Of a DNA stretch of 64,000 bases, positions 41,926-52,130 are shown piece after piece (the stretch's first letter is position 1; every line of letters begins with the position of its first letter). Where the stretch lies: the NCBI RefSeq assembly GCF_000026985.1, contig NC_017390.1, positions 2,819,889 to 2,883,888 of the forward strand. The letters are read 5' to 3'. The notes below the pieces were generated by a model. It saw only the letters and a program-made list of their open reading frames with translations. It was not told the DNA's origin and searched no databases. The stretch is from Erwinia pyrifoliae DSM 12163. GTDB lineage: Bacteria; Pseudomonadota; Gammaproteobacteria; Enterobacterales; Enterobacteriaceae. Made by a program: the position numbers and the translations under genes.

Positions 41926-42254
41926 CAGAACGGCATCTTGAAGCCAGGTGGCAGAGACATTCCGTTTGATACCGTTGCCATTTTTTCTTTCTGTGCTTCA
42001 GCAATACGGCGAGCCGCATCATTGAAAGCCGCCGCCACCAAATCTTCCAGCATATCTTTGTCGTCTTCCAGCAGGCTTGGATCAACCTCTACCCGGCGAC
42101 AGCTGTGTGAGCCATTAATCGTGACCTTCACCAAACCGGCCCCGGACTCGCCGGTAACTTCCATCGCGGCGATCTCTTCCTGCACCTGCGCCATTTTATC
42201 CTGCATTTGCTGGGCCTGTTTCATCAGGTTACCCAATCCGGCTTTACCAAACAT
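41925..42254 (-). CDS. ybaB: Nucleoid-associated protein YbaB/EbfC
   Basis: A 109-residue DNA-binding dimer-forming protein (tweezer fold): [29 protein letters not shown] forms the first long helix, [26 protein letters not shown] the sheet, and [15 protein letters not shown] the second helix. It lies between dnaX and recR on the same transcript, which fits its suspected role in nucleoid or repair processes. Confidence 0.97.
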   Translation of the reverse strand: MFGKAGLGNLMKQAQQMQDKMAQVQEEIAAMEVTGESGAGLVKVTINGSHSCRRVEVDPSLLEDDKDMLEDLVAAAFNDAARRIAEAQKEKMATVSNGMSLPPGFKMPF

Positions 42255-42309
42255 ACGTTTTCTCTCTTTAGCTCAGGCCACATCAACTCTGTCAGAGCGA
42301 TGCGGCGGT

Positions 42310-44241
42310 TTAAACAGGTCGGATACTTTCTTCGTCTACTTCAGCATCGAAAAACCGGCACAGCGTCTGAATATGCGTATCCGTTATAATCGACTGACGC
42401 GCCTGCGCCAGCTTCTCTTGGTAAATCTTTTGCCGCCACTCCAGTGGCGTTAGCTCTGCCGGATTATCATCCTCAATCACGGTTAATTCAATAGGGCGTC
42501 CGGCTGCCTCATTCAGGGCTTCATTCAGCACTTTTTGCGCTGAAGGGGAATTAAGATGACGCTGAGCCGAACGTAAATGCAGACAGATGCCGCTGTCGGT
42601 GGTCTCTTTCCACGCATTTAACGCCAGCTGTTGCACCAGTTTCGGCAGGGTGAGCGCAGCGATTTCAGCCGCCCAGGCATCGCGTTCCAGCGATTCTGCC
42701 ACCAGCTTAACGACCAGCTCAGGGTGCTTTTCGTACTCCAGCGCATTGCGCAACGCTTTGGGCGTTGCGCGCGGTTCCGTTTTGACTTCCTTAGGGTTTT
42801 GCGCTTTCCAACGATAGGCTTCTTGTTTTAACGGAGCCGCTTCGCCAGCGGTCTGTTGCTGACGCTGCTGCCCGCGCTCGCTGAACGCAGCGAGGCGATC
42901 CAGTACCGAACTTGCCGGCCGCGCATTCTGCGCTGCCGGCTCACTCTTTTTTGGCTTGCTCGCCCCCTGATGGCGCATTAACTGCGTTCGCGCCTGCAGG
43001 AGCTGGCTGGTGGCGTCCGGTAGCCCTTGAGACGTTGGCACCTGCGGTGCCGACGCGGCCGCCGCTTCGCTGCGCGTTTCACTCTGAGTAGATGCCTGCG
43101 CTGGCAAAGCAGCGGGCGTCATCGCCGGGCGAGCTAGCGGTTCGGCAATCACCGCCTTAGGATGGAAAGCCAGCGCGCGCAGTAGCGTCATTTCAACGCC
43201 CATACGGCGATCCGGCGCGAAAGATAGCTCTTTGCGCCCCATCAGCAACGTCTGGTAATAGAGTTGCACATCAGCGGGAGGCAGCACCCGGGCCAGTTCG
43301 CGCAGCCGCTGGGCGACAGCGGCCATGTCATCACTCAGCGCAGAAGGCAGCAGCTGGATCATCGCCACGCGATGCAGCAACGCGAGCATTTCTACCAGCA
43401 GGGCTTCCCACTCGACCCCGCGCGTGGCGGCCTGATTGAGCAGCGCCATCACCTGCGCCCCGTCGGCGTGAACCAGCGCTTCAATCAGCGCCAGCGGCTG
43501 TTCATCATCAAGCATACCGAGCATATCGTTGACGGTGGCAGCAGTGACCTGCCCCTGCCCCATCGCGATCGCCTGATCGGTAAGACTCAATGCATCACGC
43601 ATGCTGCCATCTGCCGCGCGAGCCAGCAGCTGAAGAGCGCGGGTTTCAGCGCCGATATTCTCGGCGTGAAGAACATGCGCCAACTGACCACGGATTTGTT
43701 CCTGATCCAACGCTTTAAGATGAAATTGCAGACAGCGTGACAAAATGGTGACCGGCAGCTTCTGCGGATCCGTGGTGGCCAACAGAAACTTAACGTGTTC
43801 CGGCGGTTCTTCAAGGGTTTTCAACAGCGCATTAAAACTGTGACGCGACAGCATATGCACTTCGTCGATCAGATAGACCTTAAAACGACCGCGCGCCGGG
43901 GCATATTGGACGTTATCCAGGAGATCGCGGGTGTCTTCCACCTTAGTGCGTGAAGCGGCATCGATTTCAATCAGATCGACAAAGCGGCCCTGTTCAATCT
44001 CGCGGCAATTATCGCACTGCCCACAGGGAGTGGCAGTGATACCGGTTTCGCAGTTAAGCCCCTTCGCCAGCAGGCGGGCGATGGTGGTTTTCCCGACGCC
44101 ACGGGTGCCGGAAAACAGATAAGCGTGATGGATACGGCCAAGGGACAAACCATTAGCCAGCGCGGTCAGCACATGTTGCTGTCCGACAACATCGGTAAAC
44201 GCTTGTGGACGCCACTTGCGGGCCAGTACCTGATAGCTCAT
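42310..44241 (-). CDS. dnaX: DNA polymerase III subunits tau and gamma
   Basis: Clamp-loader ATPase. The full frame gives tau, 643 residues: Walker A GTRGVGKTT (about 45-53), a zinc site with four cysteines (C64 to C79: CETGITATPCGQCDNC), Walker B VYLIDEVHM, SRC arginine finger motif (ILSRCLQF), then a Pro/Ala/Gln-rich linker and the tau-specific C-terminus binding DnaB and the polymerase. A programmed -1 frameshift at codons 431-432 gives gamma, about 433 residues (separate entry). It heads the dnaX-ybaB-recR operon. Confidence 0.97.
   Translation of the reverse strand: MSYQVLARKWRPQAFTDVVGQQHVLTALANGLSLGRIHHAYLFSGTRGVGKTTIARLLAKGLNCETGITATPCGQCDNCREIEQGRFVDLIEIDAASRTKVEDTRDLLDNVQYAPARGRFKVYLIDEVHMLSRHSFNALLKTLEEPPEHVKFLLATTDPQKLPVTILSRCLQFHLKALDQEQIRGQLAHVLHAENIGAETRALQLLARAADGSMRDALSLTDQAIAMGQGQVTAATVNDMLGMLDDEQPLALIEALVHADGAQVMALLNQAATRGVEWEALLVEMLALLHRVAMIQLLPSALSDDMAAVAQRLRELARVLPPADVQLYYQTLLMGRKELSFAPDRRMGVEMTLLRALAFHPKAVIAEPLARPAMTPAALPAQASTQSETRSEAAAASAPQVPTSQGLPDATSQLLQARTQLMRHQGASKPKKSEPAAQNARPASSVLDRLAAFSERGQQRQQQTAGEAAPLKQEAYRWKAQNPKEVKTEPRATPKALRNALEYEKHPELVVKLVAESLERDAWAAEIAALTLPKLVQQLALNAWKETTDSGICLHLRSAQRHLNSPSAQKVLNEALNEAAGRPIELTVIEDDNPAELTPLEWRQKIYQEKLAQARQSIITDTHIQTLCRFFDAEVDEESIRPV
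42915..42968 (-). other. Programmed -1 frameshift signal in dnaX (gamma subunit)
   Basis: On the minus strand three known elements are all present. A Shine-Dalgarno-like AGGGGG at 42968-42963 lies 10 nt before the slippery A-AAA-AAG (42952-42946), which is in the right frame (Pro430, Lys431, Lys432). Just downstream is a hairpin with arms CCGGC...GCCGG and GCGC...GCGC around an AGAAT loop (42939-42915). After a -1 slip the codons are GAG then TGA at 42943-42941, so gamma ends with Glu433. This is the E. coli mechanism. Confidence 0.95.
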
Positions 44242-44469
44242 TAAGACTTCATCATCGAGTGGAATAAATTGTATTAGGGTTGTGGTAAACCCGGCCTGGC
44301 AACTATAACAGTTTATCGCCGTTGTCGTCTTATCGCTGTCACTTTATCACGCCCATGGCTTCGGTTCGCTGGCACAAGTCCGCCATGTTGACAGGGAAGA
44401 GAGAGAAGGATGAAAACAACAGCGGGAAAGCGAAAAAGGGCGGGCCAAGCCAGACTGACCCCATCCCGG

Positions 44470-45021
44470 TCAGTGACCCGGGAAGTTCACCAGGCTATAG
44501 CTTTCAATGCCCAGTGCTTTCAGGCGCGCTTCGCCGCTCAGGTCAAACAGGTTGATAATGAATGCCGCATCCTTGACGCTGCCGCCCGCACGGCGGATCA
44601 GCTTCGCGGTCGCTTCAATGGTACCGCCGGTTGCCAGCAAATCATCCACTACCAGTACCACGTCACCCGGCTGAATCGCATCGCAATGCAGCTCCAGCGT
44701 ATCGGTGCCGTACTCCAGCTCATAATCTTCAGCAAAGGTTTTACGTGGCAGTTTGCCCGGTTTACGCACGGGTACAAAGCCGACTCCCAGCCCCAGAGCG
44801 ACAGGTGCGCCAAACAGAAAACCACGCGCCTCAGTACCCACTACCTTAGTGATACCTGCATGACGATAGCGTTCTACTAACAGTTTAATGCTCAGCGCAA
44901 ACGCTTTCGGGTCTTCCAGCAGGCTGGTGACATCACGGAAGAGGATGCCCGGTTTAGGATAATCCGGGATGCTTTGGATACTGTTTTTTAGAAATTCAAG
45001 CTGCTGCGCAGTCGCGGTCAT
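44470..45021 (-). CDS. apt: Adenine phosphoribosyltransferase
   Basis: Salvages adenine to AMP with PRPP. It has 183 residues, the E. coli length. The PRPP-binding motif is [17 protein letters not shown] (about 123-139). The family's N-terminal block is [19 protein letters not shown], and [28 protein letters not shown] forms the adenine pocket and flexible loop. It lies upstream of dnaX on the same strand, separated by 228 bp that hold the dnaX promoter region. Confidence 0.97.
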   Translation of the reverse strand: MTATAQQLEFLKNSIQSIPDYPKPGILFRDVTSLLEDPKAFALSIKLLVERYRHAGITKVVGTEARGFLFGAPVALGLGVGFVPVRKPGKLPRKTFAEDYELEYGTDTLELHCDAIQPGDVVLVVDDLLATGGTIEATAKLIRRAGGSVKDAAFIINLFDLSGEARLKALGIESYSLVNFPGH

Positions 45022-45175
45022 AATCTTGTGCCTGGTAAAAACAAATCTGACTCACGCAGCCTCATTACACGCGGCAATCATTGCTGCGTGAAATTCAAAC
45101 ATCGGGGGGAAGCCGCGCACGAAAACGACCAAATCTATGCAAAGCGCCGGGCAATTGCAACCGTATTCAGCAAAA

Positions 45176-45553
45176 TCAGGGTTTTTCTTGTCCTGTATCA
45201 TGCACCGGTAGCCGGATTATAAAAACGATCAGCAGGATGAGGATTGCCAGTAACACGAGCCGGAGCCAAAAAATATTGACCATCCACAGCGACAAAGCAA
45301 AGGTGAGTAAAATAAACACGATTACCTTGCCCTTAACACCCGGCGGCATGGCGTGGTGGTGCTGCCAGTAGCGCAGATAGCGCCCAAACATCGAACGATG
45401 CAACAGCCACTGGTGAAAGCGCGGCGAAGATCGGGCAAAGCACCACGCGGCCAGCAGCAAAAAAGGCGTGGTGGGCAACAGTGGCAGGATAACGCCAATA
45501 GTGGCTAATATCACGGCTAACCAACCCAGAGTCATCAGGATGTAACGTTGCAT
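45176..45553 (-). CDS. ybaN: DUF454 inner-membrane protein YbaN
   Basis: A 125-residue membrane protein with hydrophobic segments at about 8-28 (MTLGWLAVILATIGVILPLLP), about 80-95 and about 98-115. The DUF454 signature is the stretch from LPTTPFLLLAAWCFARSSPRF to the small W-H-H-A-M-P-P-G-V-K motif. Function is unknown. It is divergent from priC, 60 bp apart, as in E. coli. Confidence 0.92.
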   Translation of the reverse strand: MQRYILMTLGWLAVILATIGVILPLLPTTPFLLLAAWCFARSSPRFHQWLLHRSMFGRYLRYWQHHHAMPPGVKGKVIVFILLTFALSLWMVNIFWLRLVLLAILILLIVFIIRLPVHDTGQEKP

Positions 45554-45613
45554 GGGAAGCCCGCATAATCAGAGTTAAATTCAGGTTATCATACCGGGAT
45601 TAACGCCGGGGAA

Positions 45614-46156
45614 ATGCCAATGAAGAGCACAGTTTTATTGCAACAACTGGAAATCCAGCTTGAAAAGCTGGCGCAAGCCGTGGAGCCTCATGCCAATAAG
45701 CGGACGACACAGGCACGCTTCGACCATCAGTTATTTCATTGCCATACCACACGACTTGGCGATTATTTGCTTGAAGTACGTCAAACGCTGGCACAGTTAG
45801 CGCAAAGCGTGCGTGATAACCGCACCGAAAGCGTGGCGTGGATGGCCGAACGGGTGGTTTTACAGATGAGCGCGCTACAGCGTGAAATCGCAACGCAAAA
45901 AATGCGCAGCAGCGAGCAACGTCCGGCACCAGTCAAAGAAAATTTGTACGAGAAGCTGGCGGCACATCAGGACTTTGAGCGCCGCCTGCGCGCCATGATC
46001 GGCGATCGTGAAAGCCTGTTGGCGCAGCAGGAGACGCTGATCCAGCAGCAACACTTACAACGCGAGCTGGCGGCGCTGGAAGGACGTTTGCAGCGTTGTC
46101 TGCAGGCTGTGAAACGGATTGAGCGCGCCATTGAAAACCGTGAACGTGGATTATAA
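45614..46156 (+). CDS. priC: Primosomal replication protein N'' (PriC)
   Basis: A 180-residue helical protein for replication restart, loading DnaB at stalled forks together with SSB. It matches the PriC family by LLQQLEIQLEKLAQ at the N-terminus, the central ARFDHQLF, and the conserved HQDFERRLRAMIGDRE block near 125-140. ATG 45620 (MKSTVLL) is an equally good start. The gene is followed directly by two copies of a palindromic repeat. Confidence 0.92.
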   Translation: MPMKSTVLLQQLEIQLEKLAQAVEPHANKRTTQARFDHQLFHCHTTRLGDYLLEVRQTLAQLAQSVRDNRTESVAWMAERVVLQMSALQREIATQKMRSSEQRPAPVKENLYEKLAAHQDFERRLRAMIGDRESLLAQQETLIQQQHLQRELAALEGRLQRCLQAVKRIERAIENRERGL

Positions 46157-46166
46157 TATAATCGAA

Positions 46167-46273
46167 ATAATTCGAGTTGCAGGAAGACGGCAAGCGGGTG
46201 AATCCCGATGAGCTGACTACAGTCAGTGATTCAGGTGAACACGCGTAGCCAACGCTCCTGCAGCTTGAAGTAT
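46167..46273. repeat. 107-bp palindromic intergenic repeat, copy 1
   Basis: It begins ATAATTCGAGTTGCAGG and ends with the imperfect inverse CCTGCAGCTTGAAGTAT. Inside is a small perfect dyad, CTGACT-AC-AGTCAG. It differs from copy 2 at only four positions. Such elements are scattered between genes of many enterobacteria; it carries no gene and looks like a MITE-type element rather than ERIC. Confidence 0.9.
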
Positions 46274-46289
46274 GACGGATCTACCCTAA

Positions 46290-46396
46290 ATAATTCGCGT
46301 TGCAGGAAGGCGGCAAGCGGGTGAATCCCGATGAGCTGACTACAGTCAGTGATTCGGGTGAACACGCGTAGCCAACGCACCTGCAGCTTGAAGTAT
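46290..46396. repeat. 107-bp palindromic intergenic repeat, copy 2
   Basis: Second copy in direct orientation, 123 bp after the first, with the same ends (ATAATTCGCGTTGCAGG ... CCTGCAGCTTGAAGTAT). The 16 bp between copies are unrelated. Two copies in tandem could arise by local duplication. The array fills the priC to glsB-like interval. Confidence 0.9.
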
Positions 46397-46436
46397 GACG
46401 GGTATAAGCCTTTTATGACTGGAGCAGCAATAATAT

Positions 46437-46682
46437 ATGGGTCTGCTTACCTGGATTGTCATCGGCCTGCTGGTGGGTTTTGTGGCCTGGAGCCTGTTCC
46501 CCGCTCGGGCCAGCGGGCTGGTCAGCTCGCTGGTGCTTGCCGCCGTCGGTGCGTTGATCGGCGGATATATCAGTAGCTACTTCGATTACGGTTCTCTCAC
46601 CGCTTTTAACTCGCACGCCCTGCTGCTGGCGCTGGCCGGAGCGCTAATCATGGCCGGCGTGGGTAAAATTCTGCGCATTTAA
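46437..46682 (+). CDS. GlsB/YeaQ/YmgE-family stress membrane protein
   Basis: An 81-residue, almost wholly hydrophobic protein with three membrane helices: LLTWIVIGLLVGFVAWSLFP, GLVSSLVLAAVGALIGGYIS and LLLALAGALIMAGVGKIL. The Gly-rich pattern G-x-L-x-x-x-x-x-G-A-x-x-G-G-Y fits the transglycosylase-associated (YeaQ/YmgE) family. Function is unknown, with links to envelope and stationary-phase stress. E. coli has mscK and rsmS here, not this gene. Confidence 0.85.
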   Translation: MGLLTWIVIGLLVGFVAWSLFPARASGLVSSLVLAAVGALIGGYISSYFDYGSLTAFNSHALLLALAGALIMAGVGKILRI

Positions 46683-46720
46683 AACTTCAGCTTATGCTGT
46701 ACATCTGATAAGGAAACCCT

Positions 46721-46870
46721 ATGTCGCTGGAAAATGCGCCAGAAGAAGTTAAGCTAGCCGTTGATTTGATTATGTTGCTTGAGGAAAATGAGGTTGCTCC
46801 GGCAACCGTACTGGCGGCACTGGCTATTGTACAACGAGATTTTGAACAAAAAGTCATTGCACTGGCGTAA
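46721..46870 (+). CDS. rsmS: Pleiotropic regulatory protein RsmS (YbaM)
   Basis: A 49-residue protein ([25 protein letters not shown]...) of the DUF2496/YbaM family, with AAGGAAA before ATG 46721. The E. coli protein has the same first 17 residues apart from single changes. In Pectobacterium, RsmS influences secondary metabolism and plant virulence. It is short enough to be missed by automatic callers. It is convergent with acrR, eight bases apart; mscK, which separates the two in E. coli, is absent. Confidence 0.93.
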   Translation: MSLENAPEEVKLAVDLIMLLEENEVAPATVLAALAIVQRDFEQKVIALA

Positions 46871-46877
46871 TTCGCCA

Positions 46878-47516
46878 TCAGGTCGGTTTGCGCAGAGTGA
46901 CGCTGTAGTTCAACATATCAATTAAGGTCGCCACCAGCTGAGGCGCATCTTCAGCCAGGTCAAAGCTTTCCGGCATAAAAAGCCAGTTTTCCATGATGCC
47001 GCTAACATAGCCGCGCATCACCACCGCAGCGCGCCGGGTATCCAGATTTTCAGGAAGTTGCTTTGCTGCAATACACTCGGTCAGCACCTCTTCTATCTTT
47101 TCATAACATTCCAGGTAGAGGTTTTGCTGCATCAGTTGCAGGGTGGTCATTTCACCCACGAACTCACATTTATGGTAAATGATTTCCATAAGCGCACGTC
47201 TTCTCGGGTCGGTGGCAGTCGCTTCAAACACATACAGAAGCATTGCACGCATCACGGAGAGTGGATCAGCCGGGTATTTTGATTGATACTCAAGTTCCCG
47301 GGTCGTCAAACCGGATTCGGACTGGGTCCAGATTTCATTGAGCAAATCGGTTTTATTTTTGAAATGCCAATAAATCGCCCCTCGCGTCACGCCTGCGCCT
47401 GCGGCAATGTCCGCCAGTGACGTTTTAGCAACGCCATGTTCAGAAAAACGCTTGATAGCCGCATCTATGATGTGATTGCGCGTTTCCTGCGCTTGTTGTT
47501 TGGTATTTCGTGCCAT
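46878..47516 (-). CDS. acrR: TetR-family repressor AcrR
   Basis: A 212-residue repressor of acrAB. The N-terminal helix-turn-helix is [44 protein letters not shown], followed by a helical ligand-binding domain. Bile acids, dyes and drugs are typical inducers. It is divergent from acrA, with the AcrR operator in the 141 bp between. Nothing suggests inactivation. Confidence 0.95.
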   Translation of the reverse strand: MARNTKQQAQETRNHIIDAAIKRFSEHGVAKTSLADIAAGAGVTRGAIYWHFKNKTDLLNEIWTQSESGLTTRELEYQSKYPADPLSVMRAMLLYVFEATATDPRRRALMEIIYHKCEFVGEMTTLQLMQQNLYLECYEKIEEVLTECIAAKQLPENLDTRRAAVVMRGYVSGIMENWLFMPESFDLAEDAPQLVATLIDMLNYSVTLRKPT

Positions 47517-47544
47517 GGCGGTATGATTGACAACGCTTCAGACT

Positions 47545-47568
47545 TACATACATTTGCGAATGTATGTA
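47545..47568. promoter_or_regulatory. AcrR operator between acrR and acrAB
   Basis: A 24-bp near-perfect palindrome, TACATACATTT / GCGAATGTATGTA in two halves, differing by one base from the AcrR operator known in E. coli. It should control both acrR and acrAB. Confidence 0.93.
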
Positions 47569-47657
47569 CCATAGCACGACTAAAATTTAAACGCAGCAAT
47601 GGGTTTGTGGGTTTGTAATCCATTGAACAATCGATATCGGACATTCGAGGTTTATTT

Positions 47658-48851
47658 ATGAACAAAAACAGAGGGCTAACGCCTCTGGCGGCCGTTCTGA
47701 TGCTTTCAGGGAGCTTAGCGCTGACTGCGTGTGATAACAAAGATTCGCAGCAGACTGGACAACAGCAGGCACCAGAAGTAGGCATCACAACGTTAAAAAG
47801 CGCCCCGCTTAAAATTACTACCGATCTGCCAGGTCGTACCTCGTCGTTCCGAGTCGCAGAAGTTCGCCCACAGGTTTCAGGCATTATCTTGAAACGCAAC
47901 TTCGTTGAGGGTAGCGATATCAAGGCTGGTGAGTCTCTATATCAAATCGATCCGGCGACCTATCAGGCCGCATACGATAGCGCTAAAGGCGATCTGGCAC
48001 AGGCACAGGCTAATGCGCAAATTGCTGCAACAACCGTAAAACGCTATAAACCCCTGATGGGGACTCAGTACATCAGCCAGCAGGACTACGACACGGCTGT
48101 CGCCACCCAGAGCCAGACGGCAGCGGCCGTTGTGGCGGCACGGGCAGCGGTAGAGTCAGCTCATATTAATCTTGCCTATACCAAAGTCACCTCGCCGATC
48201 GATGGGCGCATTGGTAAATCTTCCGTGACCGAAGGGGCGTTGGTCACCAGCGCACAAACGACCGCGCTGGCAAGCGTACAGCAGCTGGATCCAATCTATG
48301 TTGACGTGACGCAGCCCAGTGAAGACTTTATGCGCCTGCGTGAAGAGCTGGCTTCCGGTAAGTTGCAGCAGACCAACGGAAAAGCGGAAGTTAAACTGCT
48401 TTTGCAAAATGGGAGTGAATACGCCCAAAGTGGAACATTAGAATTCTCTGATGTTACCGTTGATGAGACCACCGGCTCCATCACTCTGCGCGCCATTTTC
48501 CCTAACCCGGATCATAACTTGCTGCCGGGCATGTTTGTCCGTGCACGTCTGGATGAAGGCACCAACCCGAACGCGCTGTTAGTCTCTCAGCAAGGCGTAA
48601 CGCGCACGCCAACTGGCCAGGCAACTGCCATGGTGGTCGGCCCGGATAACAAGGTTGAATCACGTAATCTGACCGCCGATCGGGCTGTAGGTGATAAGTG
48701 GCTGGTCACTGAAGGTCTTAACGCCGGCGACCGCGTTATTATTACCGGTCTGCAGCGGGTGAAACCCGGTGCAACGGTGACACCACAGGAAGTGAGCGAC
48801 GATAGCGCCAACGCAACGACCCAGGCGCAATCTGAAAAACCGAAGTCTTAA
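47658..48851 (+). CDS. acrA: Multidrug efflux periplasmic adaptor AcrA
   Basis: A 397-residue lipoprotein adaptor: signal peptide with lipobox LALTAC (Cys25), lipoyl domain halves, a long alpha-hairpin (AAYDSAKGDLAQAQANAQ ... [22 protein letters not shown]), beta-barrel and membrane-proximal domains. It bridges AcrB to TolC. It lies 16 bp upstream of acrB in one operon. In Erwinia, AcrAB protects against plant phytoalexins and contributes to virulence (known for E. amylovora). Confidence 0.97.
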   Translation: MNKNRGLTPLAAVLMLSGSLALTACDNKDSQQTGQQQAPEVGITTLKSAPLKITTDLPGRTSSFRVAEVRPQVSGIILKRNFVEGSDIKAGESLYQIDPATYQAAYDSAKGDLAQAQANAQIAATTVKRYKPLMGTQYISQQDYDTAVATQSQTAAAVVAARAAVESAHINLAYTKVTSPIDGRIGKSSVTEGALVTSAQTTALASVQQLDPIYVDVTQPSEDFMRLREELASGKLQQTNGKAEVKLLLQNGSEYAQSGTLEFSDVTVDETTGSITLRAIFPNPDHNLLPGMFVRARLDEGTNPNALLVSQQGVTRTPTGQATAMVVGPDNKVESRNLTADRAVGDKWLVTEGLNAGDRVIITGLQRVKPGATVTPQEVSDDSANATTQAQSEKPKS

Positions 48852-48867
48852 CAGGAGCCGCTGATAC

Positions 48868-51800
48868 ATGGCTAAGTTTTTTATCGATCGCCCTATCTTC
48901 GCCTGGGTTATCGCCATCATTATTATGTTGGCGGGTACGCTGTCGATCCTGAAACTGCCGATTGAGCAATATCCTAACGTTGCTCCGCCGGCAATTGAGA
49001 TCACGGCTACCTACCCGGGTGCCGATGCGAAAACGCTGCAGGACTCCGTCACGCAGGTTATCGAACAAAACATGAATGGCATCGACGGCCTGATGTATAT
49101 GGGTTCCAGCAGTGACTCGTCAGGTACGCTGCAGCTTACCCTGACATTCGAGTCCGGTACTGATGCCGATATCGCTCAGGTTCAGGTGCAGAACAAGCTG
49201 CAGCTGGCAACGCCGCTGCTGCCGCAAGAAGTCCAACAACAGGGGATCCGCGTACAGAAATCCTCCAGCAGCTTCCTGATGGTCGCCGGTTTCATTAACG
49301 ACAGCGGCACCATGACGCAGAACGATATCTCCGACTATGTTGGCTCTAATATCAAAGATCCGATCAGTCGTGTTTCCGGCGTGGGTGATACTCAGCTGTT
49401 CGGGGCGCAATATGCGATGCGTATCTGGATGGACCCGCACAAACTGAACAACTACCAGCTTACCCCGGTAGACGTTATCAGTGCGATTAACACGCAAAAC
49501 GCCCAGGTCGCGGCTGGCCAACTCGGTGGTTCACCGCCGGTTAAAGGCCAACAGTTGAATGCATCGATCATCGCGCAGACTCGTCTGACGTCGACGGAAG
49601 AGTTTGGGAAAATCCTGCTGAAAGTGAATGCTGACGGTTCACGCGTGCGCCTGAGTGACGTGGCGCATATTGAGCTGGGCGGTGAGAATTATGAGGTGAT
49701 TGCTCGCTATAATGGGCAACCTGCTTCAGGTTTGGGTATCAAGCTGGCAACCGGAGCAAACGCACTGGACACCGCAGCGGCAGTGAAAGCGGAGCTGGGT
49801 AAACTGGAGCCGTTCTTCCCTTCAGGGCTGAAAGTGGTTTACCCGTATGACACCACGCCATTCGTTAAAATTTCAATTAATGAAGTGGTTAAAACGCTCG
49901 TTGAAGCTATCGTGCTGGTATTCCTGGTGATGTATCTGTTCCTGCAGAACTTCCGCGCCACCCTGATCCCAACGATCGCGGTGCCGGTAGTATTGCTGGG
50001 TACTTTCGCCATAATCAGTGCCTTCGGGTATTCAATCAATACCCTGACGATGTTCGGGATGGTGCTGGCTATCGGCCTGCTGGTCGATGACGCCATCGTA
50101 GTGGTGGAAAACGTCGAGCGTGTCATGGCCGAAGAGGGCCTGCCGCCGAAAGAAGCCACGCGCAAATCAATGGATCAGATCCAGGGCGCGCTGGTCGGCA
50201 TCGCTCTGGTGCTGTCAGCGGTATTTATCCCGATGGCCTTCTTCGGTGGCTCTACCGGCGTTATCTACCGCCAGTTCTCGATTACCATCGTTTCGGCGAT
50301 GGTGCTGTCGGTCATTGTTGCACTGATTCTGACCCCGGCACTTTGTGCCACCATGCTGAAGCCAGTTAACAAAGGCGATCACGGCAAAACCACCGGCTTC
50401 TTCGGCTGGTTTAACCGACTGTTTGACAAGAGCACCCATCACTATACCGACAGTGTCGGCCACATTGTGCGCAGCACGGGCCGTTATCTGGTGATCTATC
50501 TGCTGATTGTGGTGGGTATGGCATTCCTGTTCCTGCGTCTGCCAACCGCCTTCCTGCCGGAGGAGGACCAGGGGGTATTCCTGACCATGGCGCAGCTGCC
50601 TGCTGGCGCAACCCAGGAACGTACCCAGAAAGTGCTGGACCAGGTAACGGATTACTACCTGAATAAAGAAAAAGCGAACGTTAACTCGGTATTTACCGTT
50701 AACGGCTTTGGCTTTGCCGGGCGCGGGCAAAATACCGGGCTGGCTTTTGTCAGCCTGAAGCCCTGGGATGAACGTTCCGGTGCAGCTAACAAAGTTCCGG
50801 CCATTACCGGGCGGGCAATGGGCGCACTTTCGGCGATCAAAGATGCGATGGTGATCCCGTTCAACCTGCCGGCTATTGTTGAACTTGGAACCGCCACCGG
50901 TTTTGACTTCCAGCTTATCGATCAGGGTGGCCTGGGCCATGAAAAACTCACTGCGGCACGCAACCAGCTGTTGGGCATGATTGCCCAGCATTCAGATACG
51001 CTGGTTGGTGTGCGTCCAAACGGTCTGGAAGATACCCCACAGTACAAACTGACCATCGACCAGGAAAAAGCACAGGCGTTGGGGGTATCGCTGTCTGATA
51101 TCAACACGACGCTCGCTGCTGCCTGGGGTGGTTCATACGTCAATGACTTCATTGACCGTGGCCGTGTGAAGAAAGTGTACGTGATGGGTGGTGCTCCTTA
51201 CCGCATGCTGCCAGATGACATTGGTAACTGGTATGTTCGCGCTACCAACGGGGAAATGGTGTCGTTTAACGCCTTTGCTTCCGCGCAGTGGGTTTACGGT
51301 TCACCACGTCTGGAACGCTATAACGGTCTGCCTTCGATGGAATTGCTGGGCCAGCCGGCGGCAGGCAAAAGCTCCGGTGAAGCGATGGACCTGATGCAAG
51401 AGCTGGCGTCTAAGTTGCCAACCGGTATCGGCTATGACTGGACCGGCATGTCTTACCAGGAACGACTATCGGGTAATCAGGCTCCGGCACTGTATGCCAT
51501 TTCATTGATTGTAGTGTTCCTGTGTCTGGCTGCGCTGTACGAGAGCTGGTCTATACCCTTTGCCGTTATGCTGGTAGTACCGCTTGGGGTTATCGGCGCA
51601 TTAATTTTCACCACTCTGCGTGGGCTGAGTAATGATGCCTACTTTGTGGTAGGGCTGCTAACCACCATCGGGCTATCGGCGAAAAACGCCATCCTGATTG
51701 TTGAGTTTGCCAAAGACCTGATGGAGAAAGAAGGAAAAGGTCTGGTTGAGGCAACGCTGGAAGCGGTGCGTATGCGTTTACGCCCAATCCTGATGACCTC

Positions 51801-52008
51801 ACTGGCGTTTATCCTCGGCGTTCTGCCGTTAGCAATCAGCAGCGGTGCCGGTTCCGGCGCCCAGAACGCCGTAGGTACTGGCGTAATGGGCGGCATGGTC
51901 ACCGCAACCGTGCTGGCAATATTCTTTGTACCGGTGTTCTTTGTGGTCGTGCGCCGCCGCTTCAGTAAAAACAAAGAAGATATTGAACATAGCCACCCTG
52001 TGGATTAA
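48868..52008 (+). CDS. acrB: RND multidrug efflux pump AcrB
   Basis: A 1046-residue inner-membrane proton-driven drug exporter. N-terminal [23 protein letters not shown] forms helix 1. The relay aspartates sit in [22 protein letters not shown] (helix 4, DD pair near 407-408), with the matching Lys in [23 protein letters not shown] (near 940). Two large periplasmic loops form the porter and docking domains. It is almost the E. coli length, and a terminator follows directly. Confidence 0.98.
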   Translation: MAKFFIDRPIFAWVIAIIIMLAGTLSILKLPIEQYPNVAPPAIEITATYPGADAKTLQDSVTQVIEQNMNGIDGLMYMGSSSDSSGTLQLTLTFESGTDADIAQVQVQNKLQLATPLLPQEVQQQGIRVQKSSSSFLMVAGFINDSGTMTQNDISDYVGSNIKDPISRVSGVGDTQLFGAQYAMRIWMDPHKLNNYQLTPVDVISAINTQNAQVAAGQLGGSPPVKGQQLNASIIAQTRLTSTEEFGKILLKVNADGSRVRLSDVAHIELGGENYEVIARYNGQPASGLGIKLATGANALDTAAAVKAELGKLEPFFPSGLKVVYPYDTTPFVKISINEVVKTLVEAIVLVFLVMYLFLQNFRATLIPTIAVPVVLLGTFAIISAFGYSINTLTMFGMVLAIGLLVDDAIVVVENVERVMAEEGLPPKEATRKSMDQIQGALVGIALVLSAVFIPMAFFGGSTGVIYRQFSITIVSAMVLSVIVALILTPALCATMLKPVNKGDHGKTTGFFGWFNRLFDKSTHHYTDSVGHIVRSTGRYLVIYLLIVVGMAFLFLRLPTAFLPEEDQGVFLTMAQLPAGATQERTQKVLDQVTDYYLNKEKANVNSVFTVNGFGFAGRGQNTGLAFVSLKPWDERSGAANKVPAITGRAMGALSAIKDAMVIPFNLPAIVELGTATGFDFQLIDQGGLGHEKLTAARNQLLGMIAQHSDTLVGVRPNGLEDTPQYKLTIDQEKAQALGVSLSDINTTLAAAWGGSYVNDFIDRGRVKKVYVMGGAPYRMLPDDIGNWYVRATNGEMVSFNAFASAQWVYGSPRLERYNGLPSMELLGQPAAGKSSGEAMDLMQELASKLPTGIGYDWTGMSYQERLSGNQAPALYAISLIVVFLCLAALYESWSIPFAVMLVVPLGVIGALIFTTLRGLSNDAYFVVGLLTTIGLSAKNAILIVEFAKDLMEKEGKGLVEATLEAVRMRLRPILMTSLAFILGVLPLAISSGAGSGAQNAVGTGVMGGMVTATVLAIFFVPVFFVVVRRRFSKNKEDIEHSHPVD

Positions 52009-52037
52009 CACTTAACCACAGCTGTTGTGAGGAAGTA

Positions 52038-52074
52038 AGAGGCCGCCGGGATAACTGTGCTGCCTCTTTTTTTT
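52038..52074 (+). terminator. Terminator of acrAB
   Basis: Stem AGAGGC / GCCTCT with an 18-nt loop containing further G/C pairing, followed by eight T residues, 30 bp after the acrB stop. Confidence 0.85.
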
Positions 52075-52130
52075 GCCTTAAATATAGCCTTTAAGTGGTT
52101 GCAATTCAGGAAACGTCGGCGCATAATTTA

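Noticed and set aside
46167..46396. CRISPR-like array
   Set aside because: Only two long repeat copies of 107 bp, with a 16-bp gap; no short repeats with unique spacers and no cas genes.
46687..46878. Minus-strand frame of 63 codons over rsmS
   Set aside because: Antisense to the recognisable YbaM/RsmS protein; no ribosome site.
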